The notes under the pieces are model-generated. The model did no database searches and was not told the DNA's origin. It saw nothing but the letters and a program-made list of their open reading frames with translations. Positions 1-5,215 of a stretch of 5,215 nucleotides of DNA are shown piece after piece. Position 1 is the first letter of the stretch, and the number at the start of each line of letters is the position of its first letter. The translations under genes were made by a program, and so were the position numbers. Source of the stretch: an uncultured Anaerolineaceae bacterium (GTDB lineage Bacteria; Chloroflexota; Anaerolineae; Anaerolineales; Anaerolineaceae); contig CALCNO010000153.1 of the NCBI GenBank assembly GCA_937897615.1, forward strand, positions 1 to 5,215, in the 5' to 3' direction.

Positions 1-1
1 G

Positions 2-424
2 GTCGTGGGGGATGGCCCCGACCGGGCACGGTTGGAGGCGCTGGCTTCACAGATCTATCCGCAGGCACAGTTTGCCGGCGCCCGGCATGGCGCGGAACTG
101 GAGCCTTATTTTGCTGCTGCTGATCTCTTTGTTCTCCCGGGAACGGGTGGGCTGGCAGTGCAGCAGGCTATGGCTCACGGCCTGCCGGTGCTGGTTGGCG
201 AAGCGGATGGCACGCAATCTGAACTGGTGCGCCCGGAAAACGGCTGGCTGCTCAGCGCGCCAACTGTGGATTCGCTGGCAGAAAACCTGTCGGACGCACT
301 GGCAGACCCCTTACGCCTGCGCCGCATGGGCGAGGCCTCTTTCCGCATTGTTGATAAACAAGTTAATCTTGAAGCAATGGTGCAGGCATTTTTAGCGGCC
401 ATCGCTGCGGTCTCCCAAAGGTAA
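2..424 (+). CDS. Glycosyltransferase, group 4 (GT4-like), C-terminal fragment cut by the window start
   Basis: This is the last ~141 codons of a GT-B fold glycosyltransferase, which would transfer a sugar from an activated donor onto a glycan or lipid acceptor in the cytoplasm. The reading frame is open from base 2. Its first visible residues, VVGDGPDRARLE, are the typical 'vGdGp...Le' strand that opens the donor-binding C-terminal domain, so the GTG at base 5 lies inside the domain and is not the start. Next come an ADLFVLP strand, the block PGTGGLAVQQAMAHGLPVL (bases 137-193) and a SELVRPENGWLL segment typical of the GT4 donor site. The usual EX7E pair is absent: the aligned positions read Gly and Gln, as in a GT4 subgroup with an 'lPGxGGLAxxqAMahGlPV' motif. 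The TAA stop lies 3 bases before the next glycosyltransferase, so the two are almost certainly co-transcribed. Donor and acceptor are unknown. Confidence 0.88.
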   Translation, partial: VVGDGPDRARLEALASQIYPQAQFAGARHGAELEPYFAAADLFVLPGTGGLAVQQAMAHGLPVLVGEADGTQSELVRPENGWLLSAPTVDSLAENLSDALADPLRLRRMGEASFRIVDKQVNLEAMVQAFLAAIAAVSQR

Positions 425-427
425 TTT

Positions 428-1636
428 ATGGTAGAAAAAACTCCTCTGCGCCTGCTGATCATTGCCGATGGCCGCAGCCCCATCACGCGGCGCTGGATGG
501 CCATGCTCAAACCGCTTGGCTACCACCTTTGCCTTGTGTCGTCGTACCCCTGTGAAGCACCGCCTGAGGTTGACAGTTTCTTTATCCTGCCACTGGCTTT
601 TTCGCAGTTGGGCGGCAGCCAGGCCGGTGGGGGCACCGGAAGAGGCAGGCGCAGCCTGGTTAAGTATTTGCGCCCCCTGGCACAAAAAGCGCGCCACTGG
701 CTGGGGCCCTGGACGATTGCGTACAAGCAGGAAGCGCTGCGCAACATTATTGCCGCTGAAAAACCTGATATTCTGCACGCCATGCGCATCCCGTACGAAG
801 GGATGCTGGCCGGGTTTTCCGCCCCTGCTATTCCACTGGTGATTTCCACCTGGGGTAATGACTTGACCCTGCATGCTCCAGCTACTCCGCGCATGCGTGT
901 GCTGACGCGCCGGGCCTTGTCGCATGCGGATGCGCTCATCTCTGACACGCATATTGACGTGGCACGCGCCGCCAATTGGGGATTTGATTCACAGAAACCC
1001 TCCCTGGTGGTTCCCGGCAACGGGGGAATTGATGTAGCCGAAGTGCAACAAGCCTGCCAGGGCGTAGTAAAGGGGCGGCCTTTCCGTGTTCTCAACCCGC
1101 GCGGGTTGCGCTCATACGTGCATACCGATACCTTTTTCAAGGCCATTCCCCTGGTGCTAAAAGAGTTGCCGGAAGTGCAATTTACCTGCACCTCCATGTG
1201 GAGGCAGCCGGAAGCTGAAAAATGGGTCAGTGTCCTGGGGATCGAAAAGAACGTAACCCTGCTGCCGCTGCTTTCGCAACAGCAAGTGTGGCAGGAATTT
1301 GCCAGGTCGCAGGTGTCCGTTTCCGTGAGCAGCCATGATGGTACCCCCAACACCCTGCTGGAGGCGATGGCGCTGGGGAGCTTTCCCATTTGCGGAGACC
1401 TGCCTTCCATACGCGAGTGGATTACAGACGGCCGTAACGGCTTGCTGGTAGACCCCAAAGACCCTCAGGCATTGGCAGATGCGCTTCTGCGCGCACTCAC
1501 GGACGGGGCCCTGCGTGAGAAAGCTACGAAGCGCAATTCGGAAATCATCCGCGCGCAGGCGGACCTCGAAAGCACCCGGCAAAAGGTCGCGCACTTCTTT
1601 GCGCAGTTAAAAGATCAAAAGCCACGCAGCCGTTGA
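428..1636 (+). CDS. Glycosyltransferase family 4 protein, complete (402 aa)
   Basis: This is a complete GT-B glycosyltransferase of normal length for GT4 (350-420 aa). The N-terminal acceptor domain begins with LRLLIIADGRSPITRRW (residues 7-23), a Rossmann-type strand and loop. A Gly/Arg-rich loop at about 62-74 looks unstructured, and EKPDILHAMR (111-120) and STWGNDL (140-146) are typical N-domain strands. The C-terminal donor domain holds the hallmark SSHDGTPNTLLEAMALG (301-317), followed by SIREWITDGRNGLLVDP (327-343). The EX7E motif appears as D304-X7-E312, keeping the second, usually more conserved glutamate. No signal peptide or membrane span is visible, so it is probably cytosolic or peripheral to the membrane. 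The ATG start is supported by AAAGG at 417-421, six bases upstream inside the end of the preceding gene. The motif block is one I associate with Chloroflexota enzymes. Sugar specificity cannot be told. Confidence 0.92.
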   Translation: MVEKTPLRLLIIADGRSPITRRWMAMLKPLGYHLCLVSSYPCEAPPEVDSFFILPLAFSQLGGSQAGGGTGRGRRSLVKYLRPLAQKARHWLGPWTIAYKQEALRNIIAAEKPDILHAMRIPYEGMLAGFSAPAIPLVISTWGNDLTLHAPATPRMRVLTRRALSHADALISDTHIDVARAANWGFDSQKPSLVVPGNGGIDVAEVQQACQGVVKGRPFRVLNPRGLRSYVHTDTFFKAIPLVLKELPEVQFTCTSMWRQPEAEKWVSVLGIEKNVTLLPLLSQQQVWQEFARSQVSVSVSSHDGTPNTLLEAMALGSFPICGDLPSIREWITDGRNGLLVDPKDPQALADALLRALTDGALREKATKRNSEIIRAQADLESTRQKVAHFFAQLKDQKPRSR

Positions 1637-1659
1637 ACCGGCTGCAACACAACTTTTCA
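1626..1659 (+). terminator. Hairpin across the glycosyltransferase stop codon, possible weak terminator
   Basis: GCAGCCG (1626-1632) and CGGCTGC (1639-1645) form a perfect 7-bp GC-rich stem with the 6-base loop TTGAAC, which contains most of the TGA stop. The downstream stretch AACACAACTTTTC has only four consecutive T's, starting several bases after the stem. Intrinsic termination would therefore be weak or partial. It may instead protect the 3' end or lower expression of the next gene, whose start is only 35 bases from the stem. Confidence 0.35.
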
Positions 1660-1679
1660 AAGGCAGGCACAGGTAGAGC

Positions 1680-2627
1680 ATGATAGACCTACAGGATCGT
1701 TTACGCGGGATTGCGGTTGGCGCCGCCGTGGGAGATGCGCTGGGGATGCCGTTGGAATTTCTGCCTGCCCGCCCTCTTGACGATCTGCAGACAGAAATGG
1801 CCAAAGGCGCGCTGTCGGCTGGCAGCTTTACCGACGACACTGAAATGGCGCTGGCGTTGTCTGAGAGTTTGCTCATCAGCCAGCCGCTGGATCCGCAAGA
1901 CTTGGTCGGGCGCTTTGTTGGCTGGTATCACAACAACCCTCCGGATATTGGCATTCATACCCGGCATGTGCTGGGGATGATCGCCCGCGGTATGCCGTGG
2001 CGCAAGGCCGCTGCCGATGCACAGCAGGCCAACCCACATTCGGCAAGCAACGGTTCTCTGATGCGCTGCTGGCCGGTGGCCATTGCTGGCTGGAACAACT
2101 CTGCCGCGCTGGTGGCGGAATCGCGCCTGCAATCGGAAGTCACCCATCCGCACAAGGATTGCATTGATGCCTGTGTGTTTACCAATATGCTCATTGCCAG
2201 CATCGTCAACGGCAAAGGTAACCTTACCCCCGGCGGCTTGCTGCGCGAGGGCATTGCTTATGCCATCGAGAAGGTGAACTTTGATCCGGAGTTCCGCACC
2301 GCTCTGGATCTGGCACCGGTGCGCTTGCGCAAGGACCTGCCCAACACTGGTTGGGTGCGCCACACCCTGGAAAGTGCCCTGTGGGCAACGCTGACCACGC
2401 AGTCCTTTGAAGAGGCGCTGGTGCAGGCGGTCAATTTGGGAAACGATGCCGATACCACCGGCACGGTGGCCGGGGCAATTGCCGGGGCCATGTACGGACT
2501 TTCTGCCATTCCGGCGCGCTGGAAAGACGTGCTGCACGGCGAATACCCCCTGCGTTCCGGGCACATCTGGCTTTGCGCGGACTTCATCAAACTGGCCAAC
2601 GATCTGGTTGCGATTTCAAACCGGTAA
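1680..2627 (+). CDS. ADP-ribosylglycohydrolase family protein (DraG/ARH-like)
   Basis: This enzyme family hydrolyses the N- or O-glycosidic bond of ADP-ribosylated targets, using two bound metal ions (Mg or Mn). At 315 aa it has the usual length for a stand-alone family member. The motifs occur in the expected order: RLRGIAVGAAVGDALGMPLEF (8-27), FTDDTEMALAL with metal ligands T51-D52-D53 (50-60), GIHTR (91-95), SNGSLMR (123-129), THPHK (155-159), and NLGNDADTTGTVAGAIAGA with metal ligands D256, D258 and T259 (252-270). All metal-binding positions are present, so it should be active. There is no signal peptide, so it is probably cytosolic. An in-frame TAG at 1674-1676 makes the ATG at 1680 the first possible start; AGG at 1671-1673 is a weak ribosome binding site. 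It is not obviously linked to either neighbour, and no ADP-ribosyltransferase partner lies in the window. Whether the target is an arginine-modified protein, nucleic acid or a small molecule is not known. Confidence 0.93.
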   Translation: MIDLQDRLRGIAVGAAVGDALGMPLEFLPARPLDDLQTEMAKGALSAGSFTDDTEMALALSESLLISQPLDPQDLVGRFVGWYHNNPPDIGIHTRHVLGMIARGMPWRKAAADAQQANPHSASNGSLMRCWPVAIAGWNNSAALVAESRLQSEVTHPHKDCIDACVFTNMLIASIVNGKGNLTPGGLLREGIAYAIEKVNFDPEFRTALDLAPVRLRKDLPNTGWVRHTLESALWATLTTQSFEEALVQAVNLGNDADTTGTVAGAIAGAMYGLSAIPARWKDVLHGEYPLRSGHIWLCADFIKLANDLVAISNR

Positions 2628-2637
2628 ATTTTTCTTT
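2604..2637 (+). terminator. Weak intrinsic terminator candidate at the end of the ADP-ribosylglycohydrolase gene
   Basis: CTGGTT (2604-2609) pairs with AACCGG (2619-2624) as a 6-bp stem with one G-T wobble and a 9-base loop. It is followed, after TAAA (which includes the stop codon), by the T-rich run TTTTTCTTT (2629-2637). The shape is that of a Rho-independent terminator, but the stem is short and its gap to the T run is wide. Its position just before an independent promoter fits a transcription unit boundary. Confidence 0.4.
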
Positions 2638-2661
2638 GTAAATCTCCTGTGCCGCGGGTCC

Positions 2662-2682
2662 GGGCAGCAGTCCTGCTTGCCC
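2662..2682. repeat. Small inverted repeat next to the -35 element
   Basis: GGGCA (2662-2666) and TGCCC (2678-2682) are perfect inverted arms. Inner GCA/TGC pairing extends the stem to about 8 bp with one bulged T. The structure ends 4 bases before the -35 hexamer of the aldehyde dehydrogenase promoter. No T run follows, so it does not look like a terminator. It could be a binding site for a dimeric regulator or a chance structure in GC-rich DNA. Confidence 0.3.
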
Positions 2683-2686
2683 TGCT

Positions 2687-2715
2687 TTGACGCGCCCCCA
2701 GGGATGCGCTATACT
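2687..2715 (+). promoter_or_regulatory. Sigma70-type promoter for the aldehyde dehydrogenase operon
   Basis: TTGACG (2687-2692) matches five of six bases of the -35 consensus. TATACT (2710-2715) matches five of six bases of the -10 consensus. The spacer is exactly 17 bases, the optimum. Transcription would start near 2721-2723, giving a short leader of about 26 bases, with no room for a riboswitch. It lies in the only sizeable intergenic gap of the window and points towards the gene at 2749. Confidence 0.72.
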
Positions 2716-2735
2716 TAATCCGAATAAATTCTCCC

Positions 2736-2741
2736 GGAGGT
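2736..2741 (+). promoter_or_regulatory. Strong Shine-Dalgarno sequence of the aldehyde dehydrogenase gene
   Basis: GGAGGT is a full match to the anti-Shine-Dalgarno core. Counted from GGAGG it lies 8 bases before the ATG at 2749. It fixes that ATG as the start over later in-frame methionines (residues 14 and 42), which have no such site. It is the best ribosome binding site in the window and suggests high expression. Confidence 0.8.
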
Positions 2742-2748
2742 TTTCTCA

Positions 2749-4332
2749 ATGGCTTCAGAATCCAGTTTCAAACTTACGTACGCCACTATGCACAACCCGC
2801 CCGAAGAATTACATCAACATTTCGACGAAGCTCTGGCCAAGATCAGGGCGCATCTGGGCCAGGAATATGCCATGATCATTGATGGCAAAGACGTGTTCGC
2901 CAGTGAAAAGATCGAGGATAGAAACCCTGCCAACACCGATGAAGTGCTGGGCGTTTTCCAAAAAGGTACCGTTGCCGACGCCAATGCCGCCATTGCAGCA
3001 GCGCGCAAGGCTTTCAAAGGTTGGAGCCACACTCCCTGGCAGGAGCGCGTGCGCCTGATCCGTAAAGCTGCCGAGATCATGGACAAACGCATCTACGAGA
3101 TGGGTGCGGTTGTTTCACTGGAAGTCGGCAAGAACCGTATGGAAGGCCTGGGCGACGTTGCCGAAACTGCCGACCTCTTCCGCTATGCTTGCAGCCGCAT
3201 GGAAGCCAATGACGGATTTGTGGCGGAGATGGGGCGCGATCCCCTCGAGGGGTACATCAGCACCAACGTTTCTGTTCTGCGCCCGTATGGCGTGTGGTTG
3301 GTGATCAGCCCCTTCAACTTCCCGGCTGCCCTCACCGGCGGTCCCACCGGGTCTGCGCTGGTCTCTGGCAATACCGTGGTAATGAAACCTGCCTCCGACA
3401 CCCCGTGGACCACCCGCATGATCTGCGAATGCTTGCGCGATGCCGGCGTGCCTGCCGGCGTTTTCAATTTTGTCACCGGCCCCGGTTCCACCGTCGGGCA
3501 GGCGCTCATTGATAACCCCGACGTGGATGGCATCACCTTCACAGGCTCCTTTGACGTGGGGATGAAAATCTTCCGCGACTTTGGCAATCGCAATTATGTT
3601 CGCCCCACGATTTTGGAGTTGGGCGGCAAGAACCCCACCATTGTCACCAAGAATGCCGATTTGGATACTGCCTGCCTTGGCTTGATCCGCTCTGCCTTTG
3701 GCCTGCAGGGACAGAAATGCTCTGCCGGTTCCCGCATCTATATTGAAGCCCCGGTTTATGATGCCCTGGTGAAAAAGTTGGTGGATGCCACCAATAAGTA
3801 TGTGGTGGGCAACCCCACTGACCGCAACGTGAATATGGGGCCGGTAGTGAACAAGGGTTCCTACGCTGATTTCAAGGGCTTCTGCGAAGAGTTGCACGAT
3901 GCCGGCACCATCCTCACCGGCGGCAAAGTCCTCACCGAAGGCCAATATGCCAAGGGTTACTTCTGTGCCCCCACGCTGGCCGAGTTGCCGTATTCTCACC
4001 GGCTGTGGAAGCACGAGATGTTTGTGCCCATCACTACTATCGGTAAGTTCACCGATCTCAATGAAGCCATGCGCATGGCCAATGATGTCAATTACGGCCT
4101 TACGGCGGGCTTCTATGGCAGCCAGGATGAAGCTGAGTGGTTCTTTGAGAACATTGAGGCTGGCGTTACTTATGCCAACCGACCACAGGGCGCCACGACG
4201 GGTGCCTGGCCGGGCTTCCAGCCCTTTGGCGGATGGAAGGGTTCTGGCTCAAGCGGCAAGAATGCCGGTGGCCTGCACTACTTACAGTTGTACATGCACG
4301 AACAGATTCACACCAAGGTGCAGAAGAAGTAA
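2749..4332 (+). CDS. NAD(P)-dependent aldehyde dehydrogenase, resembling L-glutamate gamma-semialdehyde (P5C) dehydrogenase
   Basis: This aldehyde dehydrogenase oxidises an aldehyde to a carboxylic acid through a cysteine thioester. The catalytic set is complete: N190 in ISPFNFP, K213 in VMKPAS, FTGS (264-267), the general base E290 in ELGGK, the nucleophile C324 in GQKCSAGSR, and E423/F425 in HEMFVP at the cofactor site. Several traits point to the P5C dehydrogenase (RocA/PruA) branch: 527 aa, longer than the ~480-500 of generic family members; an N-terminal extension with FDEALAKIRAHLGQEYAMIIDG (25-46); Ser directly after the catalytic Cys; and a C-terminal block TTGAWPGFQPFGGWKGSG (483-500), close to the P5C dehydrogenase pattern TGAxVGxQPFGG. 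If so, it makes L-glutamate from proline or ornithine breakdown. The C-terminal block departs from textbook RocA (WPGFQ, GSGSSGKNAGG), so another semialdehyde remains possible. It has its own promoter and probably shares an mRNA with the CoA-transferase subunit 20 bases downstream. No proline dehydrogenase is visible here. Confidence 0.88.
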   Translation: MASESSFKLTYATMHNPPEELHQHFDEALAKIRAHLGQEYAMIIDGKDVFASEKIEDRNPANTDEVLGVFQKGTVADANAAIAAARKAFKGWSHTPWQERVRLIRKAAEIMDKRIYEMGAVVSLEVGKNRMEGLGDVAETADLFRYACSRMEANDGFVAEMGRDPLEGYISTNVSVLRPYGVWLVISPFNFPAALTGGPTGSALVSGNTVVMKPASDTPWTTRMICECLRDAGVPAGVFNFVTGPGSTVGQALIDNPDVDGITFTGSFDVGMKIFRDFGNRNYVRPTILELGGKNPTIVTKNADLDTACLGLIRSAFGLQGQKCSAGSRIYIEAPVYDALVKKLVDATNKYVVGNPTDRNVNMGPVVNKGSYADFKGFCEELHDAGTILTGGKVLTEGQYAKGYFCAPTLAELPYSHRLWKHEMFVPITTIGKFTDLNEAMRMANDVNYGLTAGFYGSQDEAEWFFENIEAGVTYANRPQGATTGAWPGFQPFGGWKGSGSSGKNAGGLHYLQLYMHEQIHTKVQKK

Positions 4333-4352
4333 CTTAATAAACGGAAGAGCCC

Positions 4353-5215
4353 ATGACAAAACTTTGTTCTCTCAAGGATGCCATCGCCAGGTATGTGCAC
4401 GATGGAGATACGGTTTACTGTGCCGGTTTCACCCACATGATCCCATTTGCCGCCGGGCATGAGATCATCCGCCAGGGGCGGAAAAACCTTACCCTGGCGC
4501 GCGCGACACCTGATCTGATCTATGACCAGATGGTGGCCGCCGGGTGCGCCAAAAAACTGATCTTCTCCTACATCGGCAATCCGGGTGTGGGCTCTCTCCG
4601 TATCGTACGCAATGAACTGGAGGCTGGCCGGCTGGAGTGGGAGGAGTACTCCCACTTCGGCATGATCTCGCGCCTGCAAGCCGGCGCGGCTGGCCTTCCA
4701 TTCATGCCCATGAACCAGACGGCGGCCACTGATCTTGAGCGGAGCAATCCCAGCATCCGCCGTGTTACCGATCCGTACACTGGCCGTGAGGTGATCGCGG
4801 TGCCGCCTCTCATCCCAGATGTGGGGATCATCCATGTGCAGCGCGCCGACAAGAACGGCAATGCGCACATCTGGGGCATCGTGGGCGAGCAAAAGGAAGT
4901 TGCTTTTGCCTCGAAGAATGTCATCATTACTACGGAAGAGATCGTTGATGAAGATGTGATCCGCTCCGATCCCAACCGCACCCTCATCCCGGAGATGATC
5001 GTCAAAGCGGTGTGCCATGTGCCGCATTGCGCCCACCCTTCTTATACCCAGGGGTACTATGACCGTGATAACGTGTTCTATCTCAACTGGGATAAGATCA
5101 GCGAGGACCCGGAGACGGTCAAACAATGGCTGGAGGAGTGGGTGTACGGGGTGAAGGATTGTGAGGAGTACTGGGCCAAGCTGGGCGAGGAGACCCACCG
5201 GCGCCTGCAGGTGAA
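4353..5215 (+). CDS. CoA-transferase subunit A, glutaconate CoA-transferase (GctA)-like, cut by the window end
   Basis: This is the alpha subunit of a family I two-subunit CoA-transferase, which moves CoA from an acyl-CoA donor to a carboxylic acid. The visible 287 codons have no stop; GctA proteins are about 320 aa, so roughly the last tenth is missing. The frame follows GctA from start to end: SLKDAIARYVHDGD (6-19), PFAAGHEIIRQG (31-42), LEAGRLEWEEYS (89-100), GLPFMPM (114-120), VIAVPPLIPDVGIIHVQRAD (147-166), HIWG (172-175), EEIVDEDVIRSDP (195-207), AHPSYTQGYYDRDN (227-240) and VKDCEEYWAKLG (267-278). The CoA-transferase glycine motif reads AGF (24-26) instead of GGF. The catalytic glutamate of this family lies in the B subunit, so a GctB-like gene is expected next. 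GGAAG at 4343-4347 lies 5 bases before the ATG, and an in-frame TAA at 4338-4340 excludes an earlier start. The substrate is uncertain: glutaconate, another acid, or an IpdAB-like ring hydrolase role. Confidence 0.9.
   Translation, partial: MTKLCSLKDAIARYVHDGDTVYCAGFTHMIPFAAGHEIIRQGRKNLTLARATPDLIYDQMVAAGCAKKLIFSYIGNPGVGSLRIVRNELEAGRLEWEEYSHFGMISRLQAGAAGLPFMPMNQTAATDLERSNPSIRRVTDPYTGREVIAVPPLIPDVGIIHVQRADKNGNAHIWGIVGEQKEVAFASKNVIITTEEIVDEDVIRSDPNRTLIPEMIVKAVCHVPHCAHPSYTQGYYDRDNVFYLNWDKISEDPETVKQWLEEWVYGVKDCEEYWAKLGEETHRRLQV

Noticed and set aside
5..7. GTG as the start codon of the first gene
   Set aside because: It encodes a Val inside the VGDGP strand in the middle of a GT4 protein. The frame is open upstream to the window edge and no ribosome binding site can be seen.
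520..1458. Long open frame on the - strand opposite the second glycosyltransferase
   Set aside because: It is antisense to a well-supported gene, has no recognisable domain and a low-complexity Ser/Arg/Cys-rich composition. It is an artefact of GC-rich codon use.
1701..2564. Long open frame on the - strand opposite the ADP-ribosylglycohydrolase
   Set aside because: It shows no family motifs, while the sense strand has both metal-binding motifs in the correct order.
2628..2748. Small gene or riboswitch in the largest intergenic gap
   Set aside because: The predicted leader is only about 26 bases, too short for a riboswitch. The short frame starting at 2687 has no ribosome binding site and overlaps the promoter.
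3115..4014. Long open frame on the - strand opposite the aldehyde dehydrogenase
   Set aside because: Its His/Gly/Ala-rich translation shows no domain, and the + strand has a complete set of catalytic aldehyde dehydrogenase motifs.
4308..5198. Long open frame on the - strand opposite the CoA-transferase gene
   Set aside because: The + strand matches GctA along its whole visible length. The antisense frame has no recognisable motif.
1..5215. Mobile element, CRISPR array, tRNA or phage genes
   Set aside because: No transposase, spaced direct repeats, tRNA-like cloverleaf or phage-type proteins were seen. The five genes fill nearly all the sequence.

Overview
The window holds five protein genes, all on the + strand. 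Two are cut by the window edges. GC content is moderately high (high 50s % by eye). There are no tRNA or rRNA genes, CRISPR arrays or insertion sequences. The taxon is an inference: the second glycosyltransferase carries a C-terminal block (SHDGTPNTLLEAMALG, then SIREWI) that I associate with group 4 glycosyltransferases of Chloroflexota, especially Anaerolineae. The pairing of a P5C-dehydrogenase-type aldehyde dehydrogenase with a GctA-like CoA-transferase subunit would suit an amino-acid-using or fermenting member of that group. Confidence in the phylum is about one half.

Layout. Positions 1-424 are the C-terminal end of a GT4-type glycosyltransferase. Only 3 bases later, 428-1636 encodes a second, complete GT4-type glycosyltransferase. 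The pair is probably translationally coupled and forms the end of a polysaccharide or glycan locus lying mostly upstream. A hairpin sits across the stop codon of the second gene. After 43 bases, 1680-2627 encodes a complete ADP-ribosylglycohydrolase of the DraG/ARH family, and a second weak hairpin with a T-rich tail overlaps its stop codon.

The 121-base gap at 2628-2748 is the main regulatory region. It has a small inverted repeat, then a near-consensus sigma70-type promoter (TTGACG, 17 bases, TATACT), then a strong Shine-Dalgarno sequence. These lead into an aldehyde dehydrogenase that resembles L-glutamate gamma-semialdehyde (1-pyrroline-5-carboxylate) dehydrogenase (2749-4332). After 20 bases the A subunit of a glutaconate-CoA-transferase-like enzyme follows (4353 to beyond the window end). 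The two probably form one metabolic operon, with the catalytic B subunit expected just downstream.

Functional reading. The left half concerns glycan assembly, the middle gene removes ADP-ribose from a modified target, and the right half is carbon metabolism. An inferred link for the right half is oxidation of a semialdehyde (possibly P5C to glutamate) coupled to CoA transfer onto a dicarboxylic or related acid. The real substrates cannot be fixed from sequence. I see no defence system, mobile element or clearly new system here; the most useful leads are the ALDH/CoA-transferase operon and the altered catalytic motifs of the glycosyltransferases.
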